Source of the DNA: Gemmatimonadota bacterium
Lineage (GTDB): Bacteria; JAAXHH01
Length of the DNA: 64,000 nucleotides
NCBI GenBank assembly: GCA_009835325.1
Contig: VXWP01000091.1
Span: 1-64,000, forward strand
Direction: 5' to 3'
Below, piece after piece: positions 8,373 to 17,130 of the stretch. The notes under the pieces were generated by a model. It saw only the letters and a program-made list of their open reading frames with translations. It made no database searches and was not told where the DNA came from. The position numbers and the translations under genes were made by a program. The first letter of the stretch is position 1. Each line of letters opens with the position of its first letter.

Positions 8373-9455
8373 ATGATCGGTCAGACCAGCCTGGCGTCGC
8401 TGCCCTCGCTGCGTGCTTACGACAGCCGCCGGATTTCCAGCTGGAATACCTCCGGAGAAAACGCCGATTTCTGGCGCATCGAAGCCGGCGAGAATCGCGT
8501 CATCGGCGAGATCAATGGCCCGGGATGCATCAAGCACCTGTGGATGACGCTCGGGCTCCCGACCGAGGACTACTGTCGCCGCATCGTGCTGCGCATGTAC
8601 TGGGACGGCAGCGCGCAGCCGAGCGTGGAGTGTCCTATCGGCGATTTCTTCGGGCTGGGTCACGGCATGCGCAAGGATTTCATCACCGCCCCGCTGCAGA
8701 TGAGCCCGCAGGACGGCAAGGGGTTCAATGCCTGGTGGCCCATGCCCTTCAGGGACAAGGCCGTGGTCGAAGTGGAGAACCAGGGGACCGAGGGATACAA
8801 CCACTATTTCTACATCGATTACGAGACGTATCCGACGGTTGAAGCGGTGGCGGACCAGGCGTATTTTCACACGCAGTGGCGGCGGGAAGCCAACACCCGG
8901 GGATGGGCCTACGAGGAAGGACTCAAGCCGGAAACCTACCGGAACGACCCGCGCTGGTCGAATTTGAGCGAGCGGGAAAACTACGTCATCTGCGACGTCG
9001 AAGGTGACGGCGTCTACTGCGGTGCCCACCTGGACATCGACTGCTTCCAGCGGAACCCGAACGACTGGTACGGCGAGGGAGACGACATGATGTTCATCGA
9101 CGGCGAGGCGTGGCCGCCGTCGCTGCACGGGACCGGCACGGAGGACTGGTACCATTGCGCCTACTGCCCGACCGACGAGTACAACGCGCCTTATCACGGC
9201 ATCATTCTCTACAGCGGCAACGAAGAATGGCGGTGGAAGGGCAAGAACACGGTCTACCGCTACCATATCGAGGATCCGATCCGGTTTCGGAAAAGTTTCC
9301 ATATTTCCATTGAGCACGGTCACGCGAACAAGTTGAGCAACGACTATTCGAGCACGGCGTATTACTACCTGTCCGAGCCGCGGCGGAGCGGACCGGCCTT
9401 GTTGCCAGTCGAGGAACGCCTGCCCCGTCCGGACGAACCGAACTACGGAGAGTGA
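8373..9455 (+). CDS. DUF2961 (GH172) family protein, copy 1
   Basis: This 360-residue protein carries the DUF2961 hallmarks: an N-terminal SRRISSWNTSG, an IKHLWMT motif, a central HGTGTEDWYH motif and a C-terminal FRKSFHISIEHGHANKLSNDYSSTAYYY (seen in parts). DUF2961 defines glycoside hydrolase family 172, whose characterised members act on fructofuranose or arabinofuranose linkages. AAGGAAG precedes the ATG. No signal peptide is visible, so cytoplasmic action is likely. It is the first of two adjacent paralogs with long stretches of near-identical DNA. Confidence 0.88.
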   Translation: MIGQTSLASLPSLRAYDSRRISSWNTSGENADFWRIEAGENRVIGEINGPGCIKHLWMTLGLPTEDYCRRIVLRMYWDGSAQPSVECPIGDFFGLGHGMRKDFITAPLQMSPQDGKGFNAWWPMPFRDKAVVEVENQGTEGYNHYFYIDYETYPTVEAVADQAYFHTQWRREANTRGWAYEEGLKPETYRNDPRWSNLSERENYVICDVEGDGVYCGAHLDIDCFQRNPNDWYGEGDDMMFIDGEAWPPSLHGTGTEDWYHCAYCPTDEYNAPYHGIILYSGNEEWRWKGKNTVYRYHIEDPIRFRKSFHISIEHGHANKLSNDYSSTAYYYLSEPRRSGPALLPVEERLPRPDEPNYGE

Positions 9456-9493
9456 CGGACGGACCACGTCCACACATCTGCAAGGTAGGATCC

Positions 9494-10573
9494 ATGATCG
9501 GTCAGACCAGTCTGGCGTCGCTGCCCACGCTGCGCACGTACAGGAGCCACCGGATTTCGAGCTGGGACACCACGGGCGCCAACACCGACGCCTGGCGGAT
9601 CGAGGCCGGTGAGAAACGGGTCATCGGACAGATCGACGGTCCGGGGTGCATCAAGCACATCTGGATGACGCTCGGGATCCCGTCGGAGGACTACTGCCGC
9701 CGCATCGTGCTGCGCATGTACTGGGACGGTTGCACGGAGCCGAGCGTGGAATGTCCCATCGGCGATTTCTTCGGCCTGGGTCACGGCATGCGCAAGGATT
9801 TCATCACCGCCCCGCTGCAGATGAGCCCCCAGGACGGCAAGGGATTCAACGCGTGGTGGCCCATGCCCTTCAGGGAAAAGGCCGTGCTGGAAGTGGAAAA
9901 CCAGGGCGACGAAGGCTACTTCCATTACTTCTACATCGACTGCGAGGCCTATCCCACCGTTGACGCGGTGGCGGATCAGGCGTATTTTCACGTACAGTGG
10001 CGCCGGGAGGCTGATACGAAGGGCTGGGCCTTCGAGGAAGGGCTCAAACCCGACGAATACCGGAACGACCCGCGCTGGCTGAACACGAGCGACCGGGACA
10101 ACTACGTCATCTGCGAGGTCGAGGGCAACGGCATCTACTGCGGCGCCCACCTGGACATCGACTGCTTTCAGCGGAACCCGAACGACTGGTACGGCGAAGG
10201 CGACGACATGATGTTCATCGATGGCGAGGCGTGGCCGCCGTCGCTGCACGGCACGGGCACCGAAGACTGGTATCACGGCGCATACGGCCCGACGACGGAG
10301 TTCCAGGCGCCGTACCACGGGATCATTCTCTACAGCGGCAACCCGGACTGGAGATTCAAGGGCAAGAACACCGTATACCGGTATCACGTCGAAGATCCGA
10401 TCCGGTTTCGGAAAAGTTTCCGCATGTCCATAGAGCACGGCCATGCGAACAAATTGAGCAACGACTACGCCAGCACGGCCTACTATTACCTCTCCGAGCC
10501 TCGGCGCGGCGGACCGGTCCTGCTGCCGGTCGAAGATCGCCTGCCGCGGCCGAACGAGGAACGGTACGGCTGA
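9494..10573 (+). CDS. DUF2961 (GH172) family protein, copy 2
   Basis: This is a 359-residue paralog of the gene 38 bases upstream. ATG 9494 was preferred to a start at 9452 because it matches the N-terminus of copy 1 (MIGQTSLASLP) and follows AAGGTAGG. HGTGTEDWYHGAYGP and the C-terminal YYYLSEPRR motif are conserved. Differences cluster in surface-type segments, so the pair may differ in substrate. DNA identity is highest around the GDFFGLGHGMRKDF block, which suggests recent duplication or gene conversion. A PhyH gene follows 29 bases later. Confidence 0.88.
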   Translation: MIGQTSLASLPTLRTYRSHRISSWDTTGANTDAWRIEAGEKRVIGQIDGPGCIKHIWMTLGIPSEDYCRRIVLRMYWDGCTEPSVECPIGDFFGLGHGMRKDFITAPLQMSPQDGKGFNAWWPMPFREKAVLEVENQGDEGYFHYFYIDCEAYPTVDAVADQAYFHVQWRREADTKGWAFEEGLKPDEYRNDPRWLNTSDRDNYVICEVEGNGIYCGAHLDIDCFQRNPNDWYGEGDDMMFIDGEAWPPSLHGTGTEDWYHGAYGPTTEFQAPYHGIILYSGNPDWRFKGKNTVYRYHVEDPIRFRKSFRMSIEHGHANKLSNDYASTAYYYLSEPRRGGPVLLPVEDRLPRPNEERYG

Positions 10574-10602
10574 GAACGGGCAGTCCCTTCACGGAGGTCC
10601 AA

Positions 10603-11457
10603 ATGTTATCCCAGGAACAGGTTGAGTTCTACCACGAGAACGGTTACATGACCGTCGACAAAGTGCTATCGGATGCGGAAGTCGCGGACCTGCAGCATGT
10701 GACGGACGAATTCGTGCAAAAAGCGGCCGCCTTTACCGATCACACGGATTTTTACGATCTCGAGCCGGGTCACTCGGCGCACGATCCGCAGGTGCGCCGC
10801 CTCAAAAGCCCGATCGATCACCACGACGTGTACATGCGCACCATCAAACACGACAACATCCTGGACATCGTCGCGCAGCTGATCGGCGACGACATCCGGA
10901 CCAACGGCAACAAGCTGAACATGAAGTCCGCCGACTACGGCAGCCCGGTGGAATGGCACCAGGACTGGTCCTTTTATCCCCACACCAACGACGATATCCT
11001 GGCCGTGGGCGTCTGCATCGATGAGATGACCGAAGCCAACGGCGCCCTGCTGGTGATACCGGGCTCCCACAAAGGCCCGACTTACAATCACCACCAGGAC
11101 GGACGGTTCTGCGGCGCGGTGAACGATCCCGACTTCACCCCGGATAACGTCGTGGCGCTCGAAGTGCCCGCGGGCGGGATATCGATCCATCACGTCCGGA
11201 CGCTGCATGGTTCGGCGCCGAACTATTCAGGCGCACCACGGCGCTTGCTCTTGTTCCAGATGGCTGCCGCCGACGCCTGGCCGCTCACGGGAGCGGGCGA
11301 CTGGGACGTTTTCAACGGCAACCTCCTCCGGGGCGAACCGACCAACATGCCGCGCATGGCCGACCTGCCCGTACGCATGCCCCTGCCCGGCCCGGAACGA
11401 GGCGGCTCGATCTACGAGACCCAGTCGGTCCTCGAGAACAAGACCTGGGCCCGGTAA
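10603..11457 (+). CDS. Phytanoyl-CoA dioxygenase (PhyH) family oxygenase
   Basis: The protein has 284 residues; ATG 10603 has GGAGG five bases upstream. It has the Fe(II)/2-oxoglutarate oxygenase facial triad: His119 and Asp121 in EWHQDWS and His202 in LHGSAPN, with Arg213 (GAPRRLL) placed for 2-oxoglutarate binding. It is the third gene of a run with two GH172 paralogs, so hydroxylation of a sugar- or lipid-linked metabolite released by them is possible but unproven. It is the first of six PhyH genes in the window. Confidence 0.9.
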   Translation: MLSQEQVEFYHENGYMTVDKVLSDAEVADLQHVTDEFVQKAAAFTDHTDFYDLEPGHSAHDPQVRRLKSPIDHHDVYMRTIKHDNILDIVAQLIGDDIRTNGNKLNMKSADYGSPVEWHQDWSFYPHTNDDILAVGVCIDEMTEANGALLVIPGSHKGPTYNHHQDGRFCGAVNDPDFTPDNVVALEVPAGGISIHHVRTLHGSAPNYSGAPRRLLLFQMAAADAWPLTGAGDWDVFNGNLLRGEPTNMPRMADLPVRMPLPGPERGGSIYETQSVLENKTWAR

Positions 11458-11504
11458 CCAACCCCGTACGGTAACGGAATCGGCCCGGTGAAGGACACTT
11501 GGCG

Positions 11505-11990
11505 GTGAACGACTCGGCCCACAGTGAAGCGGAACACAGGCATCCGATCCTGTTTTTCGATGGCGTGTGCGGTCTCTGCAACCGGTTCGTCGACTTCATG
11601 CTGCGGTCGGATAGCCAGCACCGCTTCCGGTATGCGCCATTGCAGGGCGAAACCGCGCGACGTCTGCTGGGGGTGGACGGCGATGCCAGCGGCCGCGGGC
11701 CCGGAAGCAACGAAGCCGGCGTCCACCAGGTCAGCGGGCGCGAGGCGGACGACCCCCGATCCTTTATATTCCTCGATAAAGACAGGCATTTCGACCAGTC
11801 CAACGCGGTTTTGCACGCCCTGATACGATTGGGTGGCGCATGGCGCCTGACTGCCGTGCTGTATGTTTTTCCACGTCCCCTGCGCGATTTCATTTATCGC
11901 ATCGTCGCGCGCAACCGGTACCGCTGGTTCGGCAGGCGTGAAGCATGCAGGCTGCCCACGCCCGAAGAACGCGATCGGTTTCTGCCGTGA
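11505..11990 (+). CDS. DCC1-like thiol-disulfide oxidoreductase (DUF393)
   Basis: The protein has about 161 residues with ILFFDGVCGLCNRFVDFML near the N-terminus; the DGVCGLC dithiol motif is the signature of DUF393/DCC proteins. A later SNAVLHAL segment and the C-terminal YRWFGRRE region fit the family. GTG 11505 has AAGGA nine bases upstream; TTG 11499 in the same frame is also possible but its spacing is short. A segment of about 30 residues around GDASGRGPGSNEAG looks like an insertion relative to typical members. Confidence 0.85.
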   Translation: MNDSAHSEAEHRHPILFFDGVCGLCNRFVDFMLRSDSQHRFRYAPLQGETARRLLGVDGDASGRGPGSNEAGVHQVSGREADDPRSFIFLDKDRHFDQSNAVLHALIRLGGAWRLTAVLYVFPRPLRDFIYRIVARNRYRWFGRREACRLPTPEERDRFLP

Positions 11991-12057
11991 CGGGCGATAT
12001 CGGTTTGTGTCCTGACCATTTGGCCTGTGTCGTCCCTCTCCTCGCGATCATCCCATC

Positions 12058-12951
12058 ATGACCGACAGGTTCACTTCAGACAACCATCCCTTCGTTACCC
12101 CCGACGTAGTCAACGCGCTACCGAGCAAGCCCGCGGATTTCCGATCGTCCTACGGTCCAATGCCTCCCCAGTTCGGCGAATTGCGCATACCGGCCGGTCA
12201 AGGTCCTTATCCGGTGGCCGTGGTCCTGCACGGCGGTTGTTGGCTGTCGATTTACGCTGATCTGCGCAACGCGGATGCGCTGGCCGACGCCCTGCGGGAC
12301 GAGGGCATCGCGACCTGGAACGTGGAGTACCGGTGCGTGGACCAGGCGGGTGGCGGATGGCCGGGGACTTTTCTCGACGCGGGGAGCGCGACAGACCACC
12401 TGCACACGCTGGCAGCCGACCACGACCTCGACCTGGATCGCGTTATTTCCATCGGCCATTCGGCGGGCGGCCACCTCGCCCTCTGGACGGCAGCGCGCCA
12501 CCGGCTGCCCACGGATAGCCCGCTCTGGATCGCGGACCCATTGTCGTTACGCGGCACCGTCGTGCTGGGCGGCCCGGGCGATCTGAAGCGTTTCGTTCCC
12601 CATGCGGATGCGGAGTGCCGGCAAGGCGTGGTGGCGGAACTGCTTGGAGGTGCCGGCGTATCATCCAAAGAGCTTGAGAAGCGTATGGCGGGGCGATTTC
12701 GATACGGATCGCCCGTAGAAATGCTGCCCCTGGGCCTTCCGCAGGTCATGATCAGCACGGAACACGACTGGGTGGTACCGCTGGAACTGGGTGTGGCCTA
12801 CGCGGCGGCAGCCCACGCGGCCGGTGACCCTGTCGAACACGTCATCATCCCGAACGCCGGCCATCACGAGTTCATGGTACCGGGTTCCGTGACGTGGCCC
12901 GCCGTAAGCCAGGCCGTGCGTTCGCTGCTCGAAATCCGAGACGACCATTAA
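12058..12951 (+). CDS. Alpha/beta hydrolase (esterase/kynurenine formamidase-like)
   Basis: This 297-residue hydrolase has the oxyanion-hole motif LHGGCW (about residues 60-65) and the nucleophile elbow SIGHSAGGHLAL with Ser in GHSAG near residue 138. A late Asp (STEHDWVVP) and His (AGHHEF) complete a likely triad. The HGG(C/G)W form is shared with the hormone-sensitive lipase and kynurenine formamidase-like groups. No tryptophan-degradation genes are adjacent, so the substrate remains open. Confidence 0.85.
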   Translation: MTDRFTSDNHPFVTPDVVNALPSKPADFRSSYGPMPPQFGELRIPAGQGPYPVAVVLHGGCWLSIYADLRNADALADALRDEGIATWNVEYRCVDQAGGGWPGTFLDAGSATDHLHTLAADHDLDLDRVISIGHSAGGHLALWTAARHRLPTDSPLWIADPLSLRGTVVLGGPGDLKRFVPHADAECRQGVVAELLGGAGVSSKELEKRMAGRFRYGSPVEMLPLGLPQVMISTEHDWVVPLELGVAYAAAAHAAGDPVEHVIIPNAGHHEFMVPGSVTWPAVSQAVRSLLEIRDDH

Positions 12952-13036
12952 GTCCGGTCAACAACCAACTGCAGATCCGTTCAGTAGTTGCCTGCAAGTT
13001 CGCTACATATCCGTTTCATTATCGAAAGGCCAGGTC

Positions 13037-13423
13037 ATGCCCAACATCACTGTTAAACCCGACTGCAAGAACGCGCCGAAGAAGGCTCTGTTGCGGGACT
13101 TCATCTCTGCCTTCGCGCACGCCGACATCGAAGGCGTCCTGTCGCCAATGAGCGACGATATCGTCTGGAACCTGGTGGGCGATAGCGTGATCGAAGGAAA
13201 AGAAAACGTCCGCGCATTGCTGGAAGCGATGAAAGGTGTCGGAACGAGCGACCTGGTCATCGAGTCCATCATCACCCATGGCCGGGAGGCGGCAGTCAAC
13301 GGCGTGATCCGATCGAACTCGGGCCAGGCCCACGCCTTCTGCGATGTGGTTCAATTCACCAGTGCGGCGAGCATGAAGATAAAGACCATGACCTCCTACT
13401 CGATCGCCATAGACGATGAGTAG
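13037..13423 (+). CDS. SnoaL/NTF2-like protein
   Basis: This 128-residue protein has a cone-shaped NTF2-like fold pattern: an N-terminal helix pair (ALLRDFISAFAHADIEGVLSPM), then DDIVWNLVGDSVIEGKENV and beta strands ending in SYSIAIDDE. Members include ester or ring isomerases and binding proteins. The usual catalytic residues cannot be assigned. The last codons overlap a short remnant of a DUF1801-like gene. Confidence 0.7.
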   Translation: MPNITVKPDCKNAPKKALLRDFISAFAHADIEGVLSPMSDDIVWNLVGDSVIEGKENVRALLEAMKGVGTSDLVIESIITHGREAAVNGVIRSNSGQAHAFCDVVQFTSAASMKIKTMTSYSIAIDDE

Positions 13424-13535
13424 GCCGAAGCCGACCAGGAACGCCCCGGACGGGGTGGACGCGTACCTGTCCTCGCTTCCGGAAGCGCAAACGGAGAAGG
13501 CCTGCGGGCGCGTCTATTGGAGTTGGAGGTTGTAA
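13416..13535 (+). pseudogene. Truncated DUF1801-like remnant
   Basis: An ATG overlapping the end of the SnoaL-like gene opens a 39-codon frame. Its start (RNAPDGVDAYLSSLPEAQ) resembles the N-terminus of DUF1801/YdhG-like proteins (VDAYLAxLPExxR). The resemblance ends after about 29 residues, and a few unrelated codons lead to a TAA just before the next gene's AAAAAGGAGG. Family members run to more than 100 residues, so this reads as a 3'-deleted fragment. The match is short and chance similarity is possible. Confidence 0.4.
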
Positions 13536-13550
13536 AAAGGAGGACCCAAA

Positions 13551-13754
13551 ATGACAGAACGAAGATCCCGCCCCCAGATGCCTGCATTCGTGAAGGCATT
13601 GGTCGCCATGATGTTCGGCATCCTTGCCGGCGGCGCGCTTAATTTCATGCTGGGCGAGCAAGGCGCTGATACACCTGCCTTCGCCATCTATGGTGGGGTG
13701 CTGGCGCTCGTGATCTACATCGTTCAGGCCAGGCTAAGGTCGCGCAAAAAGTAA
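13551..13754 (+). CDS. Small two-helix membrane protein
   Basis: The product has 67 residues and is preceded by a strong AAAAAGGAGG. It shows two hydrophobic segments, about residues 12-33 (FVKALVAMMFGILAGGALNF) and 42-58 (FAIYGGVLALVIYIVQA), and a basic C-terminal tail (RLRSRKK). The basic termini suggest both ends are cytoplasmic. The family is not recognised. Confidence 0.6.
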   Translation: MTERRSRPQMPAFVKALVAMMFGILAGGALNFMLGEQGADTPAFAIYGGVLALVIYIVQARLRSRKK

Positions 13755-13765
13755 TTGCAGGGGAT

Positions 13766-13784
13766 CATGGGCTGGGCGCCCATG
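13766..13784. terminator. Hairpin between convergent genes
   Basis: CATGGGC (13766-13772) and GCCCATG (13778-13784) form a seven-pair stem with a five-base loop between two convergent genes. There is no T run, so it is at best a weak intrinsic terminator. Confidence 0.35.
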
Positions 13785-13796
13785 GGCGAACAACAG

Positions 13797-14282
13797 CTAC
13801 GTATCGAGTCTCAGCGTCCAGTTGTTCCACTTCCGATCCGGTAAGCCGCCCAGGGACCGGTAGAACGCCTCGGCGTCGGCGTTTCCGGCCATGACCGTCC
13901 AGATGACTTCGGACGCGTCCATGGACCGGGCATGCGCGGTCACCGACGCCATCAAAGCCTTTCCCACGCCCAAATTCCGGGCAGCCTCGGCGACAAACAG
14001 TTCCTTGAGTACGAGCTTGGGCCGCAACGTGTAGGTCCAGTGGATCGAATAGGTGACCGCCATCCCGACCAGTTCATCGTCGTGTTCGGCGACGAACGCG
14101 GTGAACAAACGCTCATCTCCGAAACCGTGCTCGAGGATGCTCTCCCGCGTCACGGCAAACTGGTCGATATAGGCTTCGTACCGCGCCAGTCCCTTCATGA
14201 GTTCGAGCAGGCAATCGGTGTCTTCCGGAATGGCTTGTCTGACGTGCATGTGGAGTCGTCCGACTTCGGGGAACGCACTCAA
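13797..14282 (-). CDS. GNAT family N-acetyltransferase
   Basis: This GNAT protein has up to 161 residues. LVLKELFVAEAARNLGVGKALM contains motif A (acetyl-CoA pyrophosphate loop, R-x-x-G-V-G-K), and the C-terminal NADAEAFYRSLGG is motif B. It resembles SAT-type diamine acetyltransferases in layout. The TTG start at 14282 overlaps the hisC stop (TTGA); an internal ATG at 14249 (MHVRQAIPEDTD) also gives a typical GNAT N-terminus. It is the last gene of the hisG-hisC operon; the substrate is unknown. Confidence 0.85.
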   Translation of the reverse strand: MSAFPEVGRLHMHVRQAIPEDTDCLLELMKGLARYEAYIDQFAVTRESILEHGFGDERLFTAFVAEHDDELVGMAVTYSIHWTYTLRPKLVLKELFVAEAARNLGVGKALMASVTAHARSMDASEVIWTVMAGNADAEAFYRSLGGLPDRKWNNWTLRLDT

Positions 14283-15370
14283 TCTTGCGTGGCCAGCACT
14301 TCCCGCAGCGCCTCGAGAAAAGCATCATTCTCTTCCGGCAGGCCAATCGTCACGCGCATGCCCCGCTCCAGCATGGGATAGCGGCTGACGTCGCGGATGA
14401 GCACGCCCCGATCGATGAGTCCGTGGAAGATCCCGGCGACCGGCCGTTCCGCCTCGAACAAGACGAAGTTGGCGTGGGAAGGATAAGGCTTGATGCCCGG
14501 CATGCCCCGCAGGGCTTCAAATACCCGTTGCCTTTCCGACCGGATCAGCGACGCACGTTCCTCGATCAGTGCATCCTGGCCGATCAACTTCCGCGCGGCA
14601 ATCAGGGAAATAACGTTCACGTTATAGGGGAGTTTGACTTTCTCGATCTCTCGTGCCACGGCAGGATCGGCGGCAAGGTAGCCCAGTCGAAGACCGGCCG
14701 CGCCGAGGGCTTTCGAGAAAGTGCGTGTGATCACCACGTTGGGATGACGGTCCAGCAACTCAATACACGACACGCCGCAGAATTCGAAATAGGCTTCGTC
14801 CACCACGACCAGGCCCGTGGTCGCTTCGGCGATTCGCACCGTATCTTCCGGTGTGATCATCGAGCCGGTCGGGTTATTCGGGGAACACAGGTCCACCAGC
14901 CGGACGTCCGGATGAGCGCTTTCTTCCACCAGCCGATCGACGTCGAAGCTCAAATCGCGCTTGAGGTGTACCGTCCTTATTTCAGCGCCCGCGATCCTGC
15001 CCATGAGGGCGTACAGGGTGAAGGTCGGCGCGGGCAGCACGACCCCATCGCCCGTCGAGACCGTAGCCTGGAAGATCGACTGGATCAGTTCGTTGGAGCC
15101 GTTTCCAATCAGGATATACTCGGGACCCAGCCCATGCCGCTTACCGATGGCCGCCTTGACCTCGCCGGGGACAAAATCCGGATAGCGGCCCCAGTTGCTT
15201 GCCAGGGCCTCGTCCACGATCTCCCGCTTGAGTTCTTCCGGCACGTCGAAGGGGCATTCGTTCTGGTTGAGCTTGACCGGGCAGTCCGGCTGGACCAGCG
15301 TGTAACCGGACATGGCGCGGACCGCCGCCTTCACCCCGGGAGCGTCGGCCTTTCGAAGCTTCTGATCCAT
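14279..15370 (-). CDS. hisC: Histidinol-phosphate aminotransferase
   Basis: This 363-residue fold-type I PLP aminotransferase is of HisC type: KLNQNECPFD near the N-terminus, SPNNPTG at 163-169, DEAYFEF at 191-197, the PLP lysine Lys220 in FSKALGAAGLRLGY, and a C-terminal MRVTIGLPEEN. It converts imidazole-acetol phosphate and glutamate to histidinol phosphate and 2-oxoglutarate. It lies 13 bases downstream of hisG, which supports the histidine assignment over related aromatic aminotransferases. Confidence 0.92.
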   Translation of the reverse strand: MDQKLRKADAPGVKAAVRAMSGYTLVQPDCPVKLNQNECPFDVPEELKREIVDEALASNWGRYPDFVPGEVKAAIGKRHGLGPEYILIGNGSNELIQSIFQATVSTGDGVVLPAPTFTLYALMGRIAGAEIRTVHLKRDLSFDVDRLVEESAHPDVRLVDLCSPNNPTGSMITPEDTVRIAEATTGLVVVDEAYFEFCGVSCIELLDRHPNVVITRTFSKALGAAGLRLGYLAADPAVAREIEKVKLPYNVNVISLIAARKLIGQDALIEERASLIRSERQRVFEALRGMPGIKPYPSHANFVLFEAERPVAGIFHGLIDRGVLIRDVSRYPMLERGMRVTIGLPEENDAFLEALREVLATQD

Positions 15371-15383
15371 GGTGTGGCCACCG

Positions 15384-16253
15384 TCAGTAAATCACCTTGT
15401 TCAGCGGATATTCCACCAGTCCCTGGGCGCCGGCCCGCTTGAGCGCCGGGATCAACTGCTGGATGGTGTGCTCCTCGATCATCACTTCGATGGCCACCCA
15501 CTCCTGGTCGGCCAGGGGAGATATGGTCGGGTTCTGCAGCGCGGGTAGCAGTTCGGCCACGGCGTCCAGGTCGGCGCGCTTCACGTTCATTTTAAGGCCG
15601 ACCATTTCCTCGGCGAGCATGGCACCTTTGAGCAGCAGGGCGATGTTCTCGATCTTGCGCCGCTTGTCCGGATCCTGCCAGCTCGTCTTGTTCGCGATGA
15701 GCCGGTTGGTGGACACCATCAGCGTATCGAGGATCCGAAGCTTGTTGGCCCGGATCGAACCGCCTGTTTCGGTGATTTCCACGATCGCGTCCGCCAGTTC
15801 CGGGGCCTTGGCCTCGGTGGCACCCCAGGAGAATTCCACCTTCGCGGTCACGCCGTGTTTCTTCAGGTAGGCTTCCGTGATGTTGACGACTTCCGTAGCG
15901 ATGCGCTTTCCTTCCAGGTCCTGGACGCTGTGGATGTCCGACGCCTCGGGCGCAGCCAGCACCCACCGAAGGGGCTGCCGGGTATGCTTGGCATAGACCA
16001 GTTCCGCCACCTCCACCACGTCCGCCCCGGTCTCCACGATCCAGTCCTTGCCCGTAAGCCCCGCGTCGAAGACCTCGTCCTCGACGTAACGGCCGATCTC
16101 CTGGGCCCGGATCAGCATGATTTCCAGTTCTTCGTCGTCCACCCAGGGGGAATAGGACCGGCTGCTGACCGTGCAATGGAAACCCGCCTTGCGCATGAGC
16201 TCAAAGGTGGATTCTTGCAGACTTCCTTTCGGCAGCGCCAGTTTGACTAACAT
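15384..16253 (-). CDS. hisG: ATP phosphoribosyltransferase (long form)
   Basis: This 289-residue protein begins [13 protein letters not shown] and has a DAGLTGKDW motif and a PRPP-binding region around [16 protein letters not shown]. Its length and the C-terminal domain ([28 protein letters not shown], in parts) identify the long form with an ACT-like regulatory domain, normally inhibited by histidine and independent of HisZ. It catalyses the first step of histidine synthesis. GAGGAG lies about ten bases before the ATG. No other his genes are in the window. Confidence 0.94.
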   Translation of the reverse strand: MLVKLALPKGSLQESTFELMRKAGFHCTVSSRSYSPWVDDEELEIMLIRAQEIGRYVEDEVFDAGLTGKDWIVETGADVVEVAELVYAKHTRQPLRWVLAAPEASDIHSVQDLEGKRIATEVVNITEAYLKKHGVTAKVEFSWGATEAKAPELADAIVEITETGGSIRANKLRILDTLMVSTNRLIANKTSWQDPDKRRKIENIALLLKGAMLAEEMVGLKMNVKRADLDAVAELLPALQNPTISPLADQEWVAIEVMIEEHTIQQLIPALKRAGAQGLVEYPLNKVIY

Positions 16254-16431
16254 CTTAGTATGCTCCTCGTGACTCTTGTAGGGATCGATTCCCTTTGTTA
16301 CCTTCTATGATCTGTCCTTCACAAAGCCGCCTGAAAATAGCACGACACGCCGGGAATGTCCATTACTATTGAAATCAGCACCCAATCGTGATTGATCACC
16401 TCTTCACGCTGACGCCGCATCATTCGAACAA

Positions 16432-17118
16432 ATGGAAACGACCACAAAGATCGCCGTGATCTTCGATATCGATGGGACCCTGGTCGAGAGTTCCGGTTTC
16501 GAAGACGACTTGTACGTCGCCGCGGTAAGAGACGTTCTGGGAGATGTGTGCATCCGCAAAGCGTGGAATACATACAGACATGTAACCGACTCAGGCATTC
16601 TGCGCCAGATCATGGAAGAGAACCGGATTCGAGGCAAGGTCCGGATTCGAGGCGAGGACAGGATCCGGGAAGTCAGCTTCAGATTCGGCGACAAGGTCAG
16701 CCAATACCTTCGTAACGGTGGCAAATGTAATTCAATAGAAGGGGCGATCGACCTGATCGATGAGCTTCGCGCTGCCCCCGGATTTGCCGTCGGATTCGCT
16801 ACCGGAGGATGGGGTCATACCGCCCGAATGAAACTCGAACATGCTGGATTCAACCTGGAGCACGCCGTCCTTGCTTCCAGCGATGACGGCCTCGAACGAA
16901 CGGCGATCATGCATCAGTGCCTGGATATTCTGGAAGCTAAGGGGCAATCCTTCCAGCGAATCGTATACGTAGGCGATGCCGAATGGGATGTTCGGGCGAC
17001 CCGGGAGTTGAGATGGCATTTCATTGGCGTCGGACCGCGGCTTAAGGGTAAGTGTGAATCCTGGGTCGAGGACTTCTCGCGACGCGAGGCATTTATGGAG
17101 ATGCTGCATGCCCGTTAA
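16432..17118 (+). CDS. HAD superfamily phosphatase
   Basis: The protein has 228 residues, with motif I in VIFDIDGTLVES (about residues 9-20), a Thr in the FATGGWGHT region as motif II, and motif IV VYVGDAEWDVRA. A cap segment around residues 60-90 contains a short internal repeat (RIRGKVRIRGEDRIRE) reflected in the DNA as repeated ATTCGAGGC-type units. It has no recognised specific substrate. The permease gene starts 12 bases after its stop. Confidence 0.82.
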   Translation: METTTKIAVIFDIDGTLVESSGFEDDLYVAAVRDVLGDVCIRKAWNTYRHVTDSGILRQIMEENRIRGKVRIRGEDRIREVSFRFGDKVSQYLRNGGKCNSIEGAIDLIDELRAAPGFAVGFATGGWGHTARMKLEHAGFNLEHAVLASSDDGLERTAIMHQCLDILEAKGQSFQRIVYVGDAEWDVRATRELRWHFIGVGPRLKGKCESWVEDFSRREAFMEMLHAR

Positions 17119-17130
17119 CGGAGCCGCGTT

